This document shows positions 15,928 through 22,280 of a stretch of 36,980 nucleotides of DNA, one piece after another; positions within the stretch are counted from its first letter, which is position 1, and every line of letters starts with the position of its first letter. Origin of the DNA: Saccharothrix coeruleofusca. Lineage in GTDB: Bacteria > Actinomycetota > Actinomycetes > Mycobacteriales > Pseudonocardiaceae. Below the pieces are notes generated by a model. That model made no database searches. It was not told where the DNA came from and saw nothing but the letters and a program-made list of their open reading frames with translations. The stretch lies in the NCBI RefSeq assembly GCF_014648515.1, contig NZ_BMRG01000002.1, positions 55,101-92,080 on the forward strand. Direction: 5' to 3'. The translations under genes and the position numbers were made by a program.

Positions 15928-16461
15928 GTGAACACGGCACTGGAGTTCGCCGCCACCGTCCACGGCGACGGGCGCGGCGGGCTCTCCGACGAGCTGGCCA
16001 CACCGGGCGGACTCGCCCGCTGGACCGGTTCGACGGCGCCCGACGAGGCCCTGCGGCGGCGTCTGGTGGAGCTGCGCTGGGCGGTGCGGGCGCTGTTCGC
16101 CCACGCCACGCGCGCCCAGCAGCGGCTGGACACGCCCCGGCTGCCGGACCTGGACACGGCGTTGCGCCTGGTCAACGAGGCCGCCGCGCGCGTGCCCTCG
16201 GCCGTCCAGCTGGACTGGCACGACGGCGAGCCGCGAGTGCGCAGGATCGACTCGGCCGACGAGGGCGACCGGCTGCTGGCGTCGCTGGCCACGGCCGCGA
16301 TCGAGTTCCTGGCGAGCGGGGAGCGCTCCGGGCTGCGCGCGTGCCCCGCTCCCAGGTGCGTGCGGTACTTCGTCAAAGCGCACCCGCAACAGCAGTGGTG
16401 CAAACCCTCGTGCGGCAACCGCGCCAGGGTCAGCAGGCACTACCACCGCACCCACCCCTAG
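15928..16461 (+). CDS. CGNR zinc finger / ABATE-domain protein, putative transcriptional regulator
   Basis: A 177-aa protein. The N-terminal ABATE-like helical domain (ALEFAATVHGDGRGGLSDELATP, then AVRALFAHA) is thought to sense a stress or ligand. The C-terminal zinc finger CPAPRC plus CKPSCGNRARV carries the four Cys and the CGNR motif that names the family. Members are viewed as DNA-binding regulators. Start chosen from the leaderless promoter; GTG 15919 would add three residues. Being divergent from the MPI-family enzyme with a dyad between them suggests it controls that gene and itself. Its stop codon TAG supplies the first base of a 20-bp inverted repeat. Confidence 0.87.
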   Translation: MNTALEFAATVHGDGRGGLSDELATPGGLARWTGSTAPDEALRRRLVELRWAVRALFAHATRAQQRLDTPRLPDLDTALRLVNEAAARVPSAVQLDWHDGEPRVRRIDSADEGDRLLASLATAAIEFLASGERSGLRACPAPRCVRYFVKAHPQQQWCKPSCGNRARVSRHYHRTHP

Positions 16462-16627
16462 CGCCTGCAAGTACTACCCGACGCGGCGGATGGGGCTGAT
16501 AACCACTACCCGGCGTCACCTGCGCTGCCTCCCTCGTGCCCAACGCACGACAACCGCCCCCAGCGCTCGGGTCGTCGGGTGGTAGTTATGGGTCCCTGCG
16601 GAGGGGGCGGGTAGTACTTGCAGGCGC
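16461..16627. repeat. Inverted pair of 45-bp elements with perfect 20-bp arms
   Basis: GCGCCTGCAAGTACTACCCG (16461-16480) and its exact complement (16608-16627) flank the whole gap between the convergent CGNR and CBS genes. Just inside lies a second arm pair, ATAACCACTACCCG (16499-16512) and CGGGTGGTAGTTAT (16576-16589), 12 of 14 paired. Each half is one copy of a 45-bp element: CAAGTACYACCCG, 20 variable bases, AACYACYACCCG (16468-16512 plus; 16576-16620 minus). A third copy with the same spacing is at 32267-32311. The stem may act as terminator, but the repeated sequence and spacing point to a mobile or protein-bound element. Confidence 0.75.
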
Positions 16628-16629
16628 GG

Positions 16630-17058
16630 TCAGCCCTGGGCGATGTAGGCGGTGAGCTGGTCCTGGTCCTCCTCCAGCTGGCTGATCCGGCTCTTCACCA
16701 CGTCGCCGATGCTGACGATGCCCACCAGTTCGCCGTCGGAGACCACCGGCACGTGCCGGATGCGCCGCTCGGTCATCAGCACCGTCAGGCTGTCCACCGA
16801 GTCCTGCGGCCCGCAGGTGAGCACCCCGGTGGTCATGATCTCCGCGACCCTGGCGGTCAGCAGGTCCGCGCCCCGGTCGTGCAGCCTGCGCACCACGTCG
16901 CGCTCGGACACGATGCCCGCGATCCCGTCCTGACCCAGCACGACCAGCGCCCCGACGTTGTGCTCGGCCAGCGCCGCGACCAGTTCGGCCACCGTCGCGT
17001 CGGCCCCGACCGTCGCGACGGCCGTGCCCTTGGTGCGCAACACGTCCGTGATCCTCAT
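16630..17058 (-). CDS. CBS domain-pair protein
   Basis: A 142-aa protein made of two CBS motifs (about 1-60 and 75-132: VGADATVAELVAALAEHNVGALVVLGQDGIAGIVSERDVVRR and its equivalent MTERRIRHVPVVSDGELVGIVSIGDVVK). Such stand-alone pairs bind adenine nucleotides and report energy state; the partner is unknown. The C-end SQLEEDQDQLTAYIAQG is charged and helical. ATG 17058 has GGGAGG seven bases upstream. The frame stays open far upstream to about 17658, but that stretch is non-conserved and overlaps two small genes. It lies downstream of those genes and their terminator, so read-through could co-express it. Confidence 0.9.
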   Translation of the reverse strand: MRITDVLRTKGTAVATVGADATVAELVAALAEHNVGALVVLGQDGIAGIVSERDVVRRLHDRGADLLTARVAEIMTTGVLTCGPQDSVDSLTVLMTERRIRHVPVVSDGELVGIVSIGDVVKSRISQLEEDQDQLTAYIAQG

Positions 17059-17148
17059 GTGGTGCCTCCCGATCTCCGGCCAGATCCGGCGGTACCCGAC
17101 CACGCTAGTTCTCGGCGGCCCCTGCGCGGGAGGAGCCTGCCCCGATGA

Positions 17149-17183
17149 GAGCAGCCCGCCCGACGAGGTCGGACGGGCTGCTC
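17149..17183 (-). terminator. Strong hairpin after the 57-aa gene
   Basis: GAGCAGCCCG and CGGGCTGCTC form a 10-bp stem; after one mismatch CCGAC and GTCGG extend it by five pairs around a GAG loop. It sits 12 bases past the stop of the 57-aa gene and before the CBS gene. Likely intrinsic terminator. Confidence 0.65.
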
Positions 17184-17195
17184 GGGGTGCCGCGC

Positions 17196-17369
17196 TCAGC
17201 CGCCGGTGCGGCGGAACACGCGCTTGCCGACGAAGTTCGACTGGTGCGGAACGCCCAGCGCCTTCTGCACACCGGCGTTCTTCTTGCCGTGACCGCGGCG
17301 TTCGCGGCGGTTGGGAACGACCTCGGGCTCCTGCTGGTCGTTGGCTTCGGGGGTGTTCTGGTCGGTCAT
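17196..17369 (-). CDS. Small basic protein with NRRERR motif (57 aa)
   Basis: I read this 57-codon ORF directly from the minus strand. The start ATG 17369 has a strong GGAGGCACCG Shine-Dalgarno. The N-end is acidic (MTDQNTPEANDQQEPEVV). Then comes PNRRERRGHGKKN and a basic C-end with QSNFVGKRVFRRTGG. The total is clearly basic, without membrane segment or Cys. I do not recognise the family. It shares NRRERR and overall design with the 48-aa protein just upstream, so the two look like paralogues. A short acidic arm followed by RNA-binding-like basic residues would suit a ribosome- or nucleic-acid-associated protein, but this is only inference. Downstream is a clear terminator. Confidence 0.72.
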   Translation of the reverse strand: MTDQNTPEANDQQEPEVVPNRRERRGHGKKNAGVQKALGVPHQSNFVGKRVFRRTGG

Positions 17370-17393
17370 CGGTGCCTCCTGGTGCTCTTCGAC

Positions 17394-17438
17394 GGGTGCT
17401 CTTCAGCGGGGTGCTCTTCAGCGGGGTGCGCTTCAGCG
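17394..17438 (-). repeat. Three tandem 15-bp repeats between the two small genes
   Basis: GGGTGCTCTTCAGCG occurs three times in a row on the plus strand (17394-17408, 17409-17423, 17424-17438; the last has one change), and a diverged fourth copy lies at about 17380-17393. On the coding (minus) strand the first unit contains the TGA of the 48-aa gene and the array ends close to the Shine-Dalgarno of the 57-aa gene. It may tune spacing or coupling between them. Confidence 0.8.
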
Positions 17439-17579
17439 ACGCCGCATGGCGTACTGGCGCGGGTTGACCACGACGCGCCCGCCGCCGAAGCGCGGCTGGA
17501 CGGCGCCCGGCTTCCCGGCGCGGCGCTCGCGCCGGTTGCCGGGCTGGGGCTCGGACGGGTCGGAAAAGGGCGTGCGCAT
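17433..17579 (-). CDS. Small basic protein with NRRERR motif (48 aa)
   Basis: A 48-codon ORF on the minus strand starting at ATG 17579 with a GAGGAGG Shine-Dalgarno. It begins MRTPFSDPSEPQPG, followed by NRRERRAGKPG and a basic tail, GGGRVVVNPRQYAMRRR. It is not a family I can name. It shares the NRRERR core with the 57-aa protein that follows after 63 bp. High positive charge, no Cys, no hydrophobic span. It lies about 135 nt downstream of a four-codon leaderless ORF and two hairpins, which suggests controlled expression. Evidence for coding is the strong ribosome site, the shared motif and the operon setting; no homology search was possible. Confidence 0.68.
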   Translation of the reverse strand: MRTPFSDPSEPQPGNRRERRAGKPGAVQPRFGGGRVVVNPRQYAMRRR

Positions 17580-17617
17580 ACGACCGCCTCCTCGTGTTCG
17601 AGGCGTGCAAAGGAGTG

Positions 17618-17657
17618 CGACCCGCGTGAGGGGTCGTCGACAGTGCCCGCGAGGGCA
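17618..17657 (-). promoter_or_regulatory. Two attenuator-like hairpins in the leader of the small-protein operon
   Basis: CGACCC-N7-GGGTCG (17618-17636) and TGCCC-GCGA-GGGCA (17644-17657) lie between the MFFN stop codon and the 48-aa gene. A third small stem, GAGGA-N5-TCCTC (17701-17715), touches the MFFN stop codon. The arrangement resembles translation-dependent attenuators, but alternative pairings were not computed. Confidence 0.4.
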
Positions 17658-17713
17658 TCCGGGAGAAGGCGCGCGGCTCAGCGAGGCCGTCGGCGCGGTG
17701 GAGGAAGAAGTCC

Positions 17714-17728
17714 TCAGTTGAAGAACAT
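17714..17728 (-). CDS. Candidate leaderless four-codon upstream ORF (MFFN)
   Basis: ATG-TTC-TTC-AAC-TGA starts exactly seven bases after a TAACGT -10 box, so the predicted mRNA begins with the start codon. It is followed by a ~135-nt leader with hairpins and then by the 48-aa gene. Micro-ORFs in this position can sense ribosome stalling in Actinobacteria. That the peptide itself is made is inference. Confidence 0.4.
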   Translation of the reverse strand: MFFN

Positions 17729-17735
17729 GGCCGAG

Positions 17736-17773
17736 ACGTTAGCGTGCGCCCCGGTCGTTGCCAACTGATTTAT
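17736..17773 (-). promoter_or_regulatory. Promoter of the small-protein operon with upstream A/T box
   Basis: On the minus strand: ATAAAT (plus 17768-17773), three bases, TTGGCA (-35, 17759-17764), a 17-bp spacer and TAACGT (-10, 17736-17741). The A/T run three bases before the -35 is striking in this GC-rich DNA and resembles promoters activated by WhiB7, which has an AT-hook beside sigma-A. WhiB7 control is a hypothesis. Confidence 0.55.
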
Positions 17774-17851
17774 CGAGGCCCTCGTCCGGGCCGGTGCGGC
17801 ACCGCTCGTGATCGACCGGCTGGACGTGGAAGCTCACCCGGAAGGCTGGTT

Positions 17852-18529
17852 TCAGCTCTCGATGATCTTGCCGTCGACCACCAGCGGCGGGTCGGCGCGG
17901 TCGGTGAAGAACCGCTGCGCGAACGCCCCCACCGCCCTGGTGGCGACCGCGTCGAAGCCGCCGCCGATGACCCCGCCCACGATCGGCACGCCCTTGGCCA
18001 GGGTGACCGTCGCCCGCGCGGTGCCGTGCTTGGCCAGCAGGGTGAACCCGACCCGCCGGTTGATCTCCCGGATCAGCTGCGCGGGGATGCGCTCGACCAG
18101 CCGCATGGTCAGCTTGGCGCCCACCTTCACCCCCGCCTTCTTCACCAGCTCGGCACCCGCGTTGCCCAGCAGGCACACCAGGATCGCCAGCTGCACCTCC
18201 TCGCTGTCCAGGTCGTAGCCCTGCACGGCGGCGATGGAGGCGATCAGGTGGGTCTGCACCAGGTAGGACGCGGTGATGTTGGCGGGTAGCGTCACCGGGA
18301 GGGTGACCAGGCCACCCAGGTTGGTGACGAAGCCCTGCGCGCCCGCCGCCGCCACGTGGTTGCGGATGAGCAGCTTGATCGCCTGCTCGCGGGTGCCCCC
18401 CTTGTCCACGGCGTCCTCGGCGGAGCGCCGCGCGCCCTTGAACGGTCCGAAACCGTCGATGCCGAGCCGGAGCAACTGGTCCACCATGCCCTGCTGGGCC
18501 TTGGCAAGGGTGCCGGGTTCCTCGACCAT
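17852..18529 (-). CDS. EcsC family protein
   Basis: A 225-aa protein of the EcsC family (named after a Bacillus gene beside an ABC transporter; function poorly known). It contains the helix-rich core GFVTNLGGLVTLPVTLPANITASYLVQTHLIASIAAVQGYDL near residues 65-105 with two hydrophobic, hairpin-like segments and a Gly-rich end VPIVGGVIGGGFDAV that may associate with membrane. ATG 18529 has no Shine-Dalgarno, but a TAACCT box ends six bases upstream, so it is probably leaderless. It is divergent from the eRF1-like gene with 42 bp between starts. The 87 bp between its stop and the small-protein promoter hold no clear terminator. Confidence 0.85.
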   Translation of the reverse strand: MVEEPGTLAKAQQGMVDQLLRLGIDGFGPFKGARRSAEDAVDKGGTREQAIKLLIRNHVAAAGAQGFVTNLGGLVTLPVTLPANITASYLVQTHLIASIAAVQGYDLDSEEVQLAILVCLLGNAGAELVKKAGVKVGAKLTMRLVERIPAQLIREINRRVGFTLLAKHGTARATVTLAKGVPIVGGVIGGGFDAVATRAVGAFAQRFFTDRADPPLVVDGKIIES

Positions 18530-18535
18530 GCCCCG

Positions 18536-18541
18536 AGGTTA
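18536..18541 (-). promoter_or_regulatory. -10 box of a leaderless EcsC promoter
   Basis: Minus-strand TAACCT followed by six bases and ATG 18529. No -35 is evident. Confidence 0.4.
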
Positions 18542-18571
18542 CGCGGCGCGCGGGCGGGTAGCCGAGAGCTC

Positions 18572-19660
18572 ATGGACATGTCCACTTTGGCGGGGCTGAT
18601 CCGGGAACGCGGCCCGTTCGCGTCGCTGTACCTGGACGCCTCGCACGACACCGAGGACGCGGCCAAGGCGCTGGAGCTGCGCTGGCGCGGGCTGCGCGAA
18701 GACCTCCAGCGGCAGGGCGCGGACGCGGACACCCTGGCCGCCATCGACGAGCGGGTCACCCGACCGGCGGTCGGCAAGGCGGGCCGGGCGGTCATCGCCG
18801 CGCACGGCCGGGTGCTGCTGGACCTGGTGCTGCCCCGTCCGCCCGCCGCCGACAGCGCCCGCTGGTCGAACTTGCCGCACGTGCTGCCGCTGGCCAACTC
18901 GACCACCACCAACGTGCCGCACGTGGTGGTGCTGGTCGACCGCGCGGGCGCCGACCTGCACGGCTACAGCGGGCAGCGGCACGTGGAGCAGGAGGTGCAG
19001 GGCGCGCGGCACCCGTTGAACAAGGTCGGCGGGGGCGGCTACTCGCACCGCCGCCTGCAGAACAACGTCGAGGAGACCGCCCGGCGCAACGCGGCGCTGG
19101 TGGCCGAGGCGGCCGACGCGCTGGTGGGCGAGCTGAACGCCCGCCTGCTCGTGCTCGGCGGCGAGGTGCAGGCGCGCACCGGGGTCAAGGACCAGCTCAG
19201 CACCCGCTGCCGCGACGTGCTGATCGAGGTCGACAGCGGCGGCCTGGCCGCGGGCTCGGACGACGAGGCGTTCGACAGCGCCGTGCGCTCCCTGGTCGCC
19301 CAGTACCAGGCCGACCTGGAGAACGACGTGGTCGAGGAGTTCACCACCGAGCGGGACCGGCCGCGAGGTCGCGCGGTGCAGGGCCTGGAGCCGGTGGTGG
19401 CGGCGCTGCGCGAGGCCAACGTGGCCGCGCTGCTGGTGGCCGACCCCGCGCTGGGCGACCGCACGGTGTGGACCGGCGACGAGCCCGCCCAGCTGGCGCT
19501 GGCCGAGTCCGACCTGCGGGCGATGGGCGTGGAGCACGCGGGCGAGCACCGCGCCGACGAGGCGCTGCCCACCGCGGCCGCCGCGATCGGGGCCCAGGTG
19601 CTGGTCGTCGACGACACCCAGCTGGCCGAGGGTGTGGGGGCGCTGCTGCGGCACACGTAA
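18572..19660 (+). CDS. Rv2629-like protein with archaeo-eukaryotic release factor (eRF1-like) domain
   Basis: A 362-aa protein of the actinobacterial Rv2629 family, assigned to bacterial eRF1-like (baeRF/Vms1) proteins. The N-terminal part (to about 130) contains VPHVVVLVDRAGADLHGYSG. The central loop GGGGYSHRRLQNNVEETARRNAA (about 150-172) occupies the position of the catalytic Gly/Gln loop of Vms1- and eRF1-type peptidyl-tRNA hydrolases. The C-terminal domain ends with a L7Ae-like segment (VAALLVADPALGDRTVWTG and IGAQVLVVDDTQLAEGVGALLRHT). It may act on ribosomes or peptidyl-tRNA under stress; this is inferred. The mycobacterial relative belongs to the dormancy regulon. Start ATG 18572; ATG 18578 is possible. 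Followed by a terminator. Confidence 0.85.
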   Translation: MDMSTLAGLIRERGPFASLYLDASHDTEDAAKALELRWRGLREDLQRQGADADTLAAIDERVTRPAVGKAGRAVIAAHGRVLLDLVLPRPPAADSARWSNLPHVLPLANSTTTNVPHVVVLVDRAGADLHGYSGQRHVEQEVQGARHPLNKVGGGGYSHRRLQNNVEETARRNAALVAEAADALVGELNARLLVLGGEVQARTGVKDQLSTRCRDVLIEVDSGGLAAGSDDEAFDSAVRSLVAQYQADLENDVVEEFTTERDRPRGRAVQGLEPVVAALREANVAALLVADPALGDRTVWTGDEPAQLALAESDLRAMGVEHAGEHRADEALPTAAAAIGAQVLVVDDTQLAEGVGALLRHT

Positions 19661-19692
19661 GCGGCTCGCGTGAACGCCCCCGGACGCGCGAA

Positions 19693-19716
19693 GGGCCCGG
19701 CACGACGGCCGGGCCC
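19693..19716. terminator. Bidirectional terminator between the eRF1-like gene and gluD
   Basis: GGGCCCGGC and GCCGGGCCC form a perfect 9-bp stem with a 6-nt loop in the 70-bp gap between two convergent genes. Confidence 0.75.
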
Positions 19717-19730
19717 CGCACGACGCGCGA

Positions 19731-20603
19731 TCAGACGCCCGTCGCCGAGTTGGCCAGCACGACGTTCTCGGCGTCCTTGTTCTCCAGCTCGATGACCCTC
19801 TTGTTGCGCCGGTTGCGCTTCTCCAGGTAGGTCGCCAGCCAGGTCAGCAGCAGGCACATCGCGATGTAGATGCCCGCCACCACGATCGTCAGCGGCACCA
19901 GCGGCCTGCCGAACTGGGCCTGCGAGCCCAGGTAGCGGGCGTAGTAGAGCAGCTCCTCGTAGGTGATGATGAAGCCCAGCGCGGTGTCCTTGAGCAGCAC
20001 CACGAGCTGGCTGATGATCGTCGGCAGCATCGCCCGCAGCGCCTGCGGCAGCAGCACCAGGACCATCACCTGCGTCTTGCGCATCCCCAGCGCGTAGGCC
20101 GCCTCGGCCTGGCCGCGCGGCAGCGACTTCACGCCCGCGCGGAAGATCTCCGCCAGCACCGAGCCGTTGTAGAGCATCAGCGCCAGCACCACAGCGGCGA
20201 ACGGCGACATCTTGATGCCGACCGTCGGCAGGCCGTAGTAGAACAGGAACATCATGATCAGCAGCGGGATGGCGCGGAAGAACTCCACCACCACGTTGGA
20301 GGGCGCCCGCCAGAACGCGTGCTCGGAGAGCCTGCCCGCGGCGAACACCGCGCCGAACAGCAGGGCCAGCACCGCGCCCAGCGCGAACGCCCGCAGCGTG
20401 GCACCGATCTTCTCCAGCAGCTGGATCTGGATCGTCTCGTACTGCAGCCACTCCCACATGCGCGGCTCGAACTGGCCGCTGTCGTAGAAGCGGTAGCCCA
20501 CGTAGGCCAGCAGGGCGACGACGGCGGCGATGCCGACCACCGCGGCGATGCCGTGCCGGACCCGCGCCTTGGGACCGGGGACGTCGAACAGGACCGAGCT
20601 CAT
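19731..20603 (-). CDS. gluD: Glutamate ABC transporter permease GluD
   Basis: A 290-aa inner-membrane permease of the polar amino acid (HisM/GluD) type. It has a first TM near 20-40 (VVGIAAVVALLAYVGY), a periplasmic stretch (QFEPRMWEWLQYETI), and then the core TM bundle with the ABC-interaction EAA loop LPRGQAEAAYALGMRKTQVMVLVLLPQALR near 161-190. The C-end is a charged tail (YLEKRNRRNKRVIELENKDAE). It pairs with GluC to form the channel for glutamate driven by GluA. Its ATG overlaps the gluC stop (ATGA), so the two are translationally coupled. Last gene of gluABCD. A strong convergent terminator follows. Confidence 0.94.
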   Translation of the reverse strand: MSSVLFDVPGPKARVRHGIAAVVGIAAVVALLAYVGYRFYDSGQFEPRMWEWLQYETIQIQLLEKIGATLRAFALGAVLALLFGAVFAAGRLSEHAFWRAPSNVVVEFFRAIPLLIMMFLFYYGLPTVGIKMSPFAAVVLALMLYNGSVLAEIFRAGVKSLPRGQAEAAYALGMRKTQVMVLVLLPQALRAMLPTIISQLVVLLKDTALGFIITYEELLYYARYLGSQAQFGRPLVPLTIVVAGIYIAMCLLLTWLATYLEKRNRRNKRVIELENKDAENVVLANSATGV

Positions 20604-21247
20604 CGGGCCACGCTCCAGCGCTTCTCCAGGCCGCGCTGCACCAGCGTCAGCGGGATCACCAGCACCACGAAGAACACCGCCACCCAGGACAGGCCCGCCA
20701 GCATGTTGGCGCCCTCCTCGGACAGCCGGTAGGAGATCGCGCCCGCCTCGCCGACCGAGAAGCCCGCCGCCACGGTGGTGTTCTTCAGCAGCGCGATCAG
20801 CGTGCTCACCAGCGGCGGCACCACCGAGCGCATGGCCTGCGGCAGCACCACGTTGGCCAGCATCTGGCCGAAGGTCAGCCCCAGCGCGCGGGAGGCCTCG
20901 GCCTGGCCCACGGGCACCGTGTTGATGCCCGAGCGGACCACCTCGCAGATGAACGCCGAGGTGTAGAGGGTGAGCGCGGTCACCGCGCCCATGAACGGGT
21001 CCAGCTCCAGGATCTTCAGCAGCGGGTAGGCGAACGCGAAGAAGAAGAACACCAGGGTCAGCGGCGTGTTGCGCAGCAGCGTGACGTAGGTGGTGGCCGC
21101 CGCGCGCAGCACCGGGACCGGGCTGACCCGCAGCATGGCCAGGACCGTGCCCAGCACCAACGACCCGACCGCGGACAGCAGGAAGAGCTGGATCGTGGTG
21201 AGGAAGGCGCTCAGGAACAGGTCGGAGTAGTTGGTAAGGACGCTCAT
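20600..21247 (-). CDS. gluC: Glutamate ABC transporter permease GluC
   Basis: A 215-aa permease with about five TM helices (FLSAFLTTIQLFLLSAVGSLVLGTVLAML at the N-end, TPLTLVFFFFAFAYPLL next). The EAA loop VPVGQAEASRALGLTFGQMLANVVLPQAMRSVVPPL is near 116-150. It forms the membrane channel with GluD. ATG 21247 has GAGGAA at good spacing; upstream in-frame codons belong to the intergenic hairpin region. It lies 83 bp behind gluB with a strong stem-loop between them, likely to lower its expression relative to the binding protein. Confidence 0.94.
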   Translation of the reverse strand: MSVLTNYSDLFLSAFLTTIQLFLLSAVGSLVLGTVLAMLRVSPVPVLRAAATTYVTLLRNTPLTLVFFFFAFAYPLLKILELDPFMGAVTALTLYTSAFICEVVRSGINTVPVGQAEASRALGLTFGQMLANVVLPQAMRSVVPPLVSTLIALLKNTTVAAGFSVGEAGAISYRLSEEGANMLAGLSWVAVFFVVLVIPLTLVQRGLEKRWSVAR

Positions 21248-21277
21248 CGGGGTTCCTCGCCGGTGGTTTTCACGGAA

Positions 21278-21319
21278 GTGGCCGGTGACCCGCCGCGACG
21301 CGCGCGGATCACCGGCCAC
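21278..21319 (-). promoter_or_regulatory. Stem-loop between gluB and gluC
   Basis: GTGGCCGGTGA and TCACCGGCCAC are perfect 11-bp arms around a GC-rich 20-nt interior. Such structures often protect the binding-protein mRNA or partly terminate transcription, giving more GluB than permease. It could equally be an intrinsic terminator. Confidence 0.6.
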
Positions 21320-21330
21320 CGCTCACGGCA

Positions 21331-22218
21331 TCAGTAGCGCTCGATCACCGGCTTCTGGGCGGACGAACCCGACTTGCCCAGGGTGGCGTCGTAGATCTCC
21401 TGCCACTTGCCGCCGCTGATGGCCTCGTCGAGGATGTCGTTGACCTTGTCGCGCAGCGCCTTGTCGTCCTTGGGCAGGCCGATGCCGTAGGGCTCGACCG
21501 AGAACGGCTTCTCGACGACCCTGAACTTGTCCGACTCCAGCGCGGCGTAGCCCTTGAGGATCGCGTCGTCGGTGGTCACCGCGTCCACGGCGCCCTCGGC
21601 GAGCTTGGCCACGCACTGCGAGTAGTTCTGGAACTCGATGATGTTCTCGGGCTCGGTGAGGTTCTCGTCCTTGATCCGCTTGATCGGCGTGGAGCCGGTG
21701 GCCGAGCAGACCTTCTTGCCCTTGAGGGTGTCCTTGCCGGTGATCGAGGTGTCGTCCTTGCGGACGAGCAGGTCCTGGCCCGCGGTGTAGTACGGGCCCG
21801 CGAAGCCGACCTTCTCCTTGCGGCCCGCGTTGATCGTGTAGGTGCCGACGTAGTAGTCCACGTCACCGTTGATCAGCGCCTGCTCGCGACCGGCGGAGGC
21901 GATGGCCTTGTACTCGATCTTGTCCTCGCCGAAGCCCAGCTTGGCCGCGACCAGGCGGGCGATCTCGACGTCGAAGCCGCTGTACTTGTTGGTCGTGGCG
22001 TCCTTGATGCCCAGGCCGGGCTGGTCCTCCTTGACGCCGATGACGACCTTGCCCCGGCTCTTCATCTTCTCGAACGTCGGCGAGCCGTCGACCTTCACGT
22101 CGGTCGCGACCGCCTGGCTGGGCACGGAGCCGGAGTCGCTGGGGCTCCCCTCCTTGCCGCAAGCGGTCAGGGCGAGGCCGCCTGCCAGCAGCGCCACCGC
22201 AAGGGTGCGAACCCTCAT
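21331..22218 (-). CDS. gluB: Glutamate ABC transporter substrate-binding lipoprotein GluB
   Basis: A 295-aa extracellular lipoprotein. The lipobox LTAC puts the lipidated Cys at residue 20. A Ser-rich linker follows, then the SBP family 3 fold, beginning with MKSRGKVVIGVKEDQPGLG and GFDVEIARLVAAKLGF and a second lobe with GKKVCSATGSTPIKRIK. Two Cys in the C-lobe (KVCSAT and YSQCVAK) could form a disulfide. It would capture glutamate (family assignment) and deliver it to GluCD. ATG 22218 has GGAGAAGGACG upstream. It lies 62 bp behind gluA. Confidence 0.95.
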   Translation of the reverse strand: MRVRTLAVALLAGGLALTACGKEGSPSDSGSVPSQAVATDVKVDGSPTFEKMKSRGKVVIGVKEDQPGLGIKDATTNKYSGFDVEIARLVAAKLGFGEDKIEYKAIASAGREQALINGDVDYYVGTYTINAGRKEKVGFAGPYYTAGQDLLVRKDDTSITGKDTLKGKKVCSATGSTPIKRIKDENLTEPENIIEFQNYSQCVAKLAEGAVDAVTTDDAILKGYAALESDKFRVVEKPFSVEPYGIGLPKDDKALRDKVNDILDEAISGGKWQEIYDATLGKSGSSAQKPVIERY

Positions 22219-22246
22219 CGTCCTTCTCCTGCTCTCGTGGGGTCGA

Positions 22247-22268
22247 GCGGCGCCAGGCTCAGCGCCGC
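22247..22268 (-). promoter_or_regulatory. Stem-loop between gluA and gluB
   Basis: GCGGCGC and GCGCCGC form a 7-bp stem with an 8-nt loop in the 62-bp gap before gluB, upstream of its Shine-Dalgarno. Role unknown; possibly mRNA processing or stability. Confidence 0.4.
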
Positions 22269-22280
22269 GTTCCGGGGACT

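Noticed and set aside
16461-16627. Insertion sequence bounded by 20-bp terminal inverted repeats
   Set aside because: The 127 bp between the arms hold no transposase frame, and no target-site duplication is visible at the borders; the inverted pair of 45-bp elements explains the arms better.
16630-17658. CBS gene extended upstream to a 342-codon frame
   Set aside because: The extra N-end is non-conserved, crosses a terminator and two small genes; ATG 17058 has a good ribosome site and the usual CBS-pair length.
17739-18176. Minus-strand frame overlapping EcsC
   Set aside because: Gly/Arg-rich shadow in another frame of the EcsC gene without a ribosome site.
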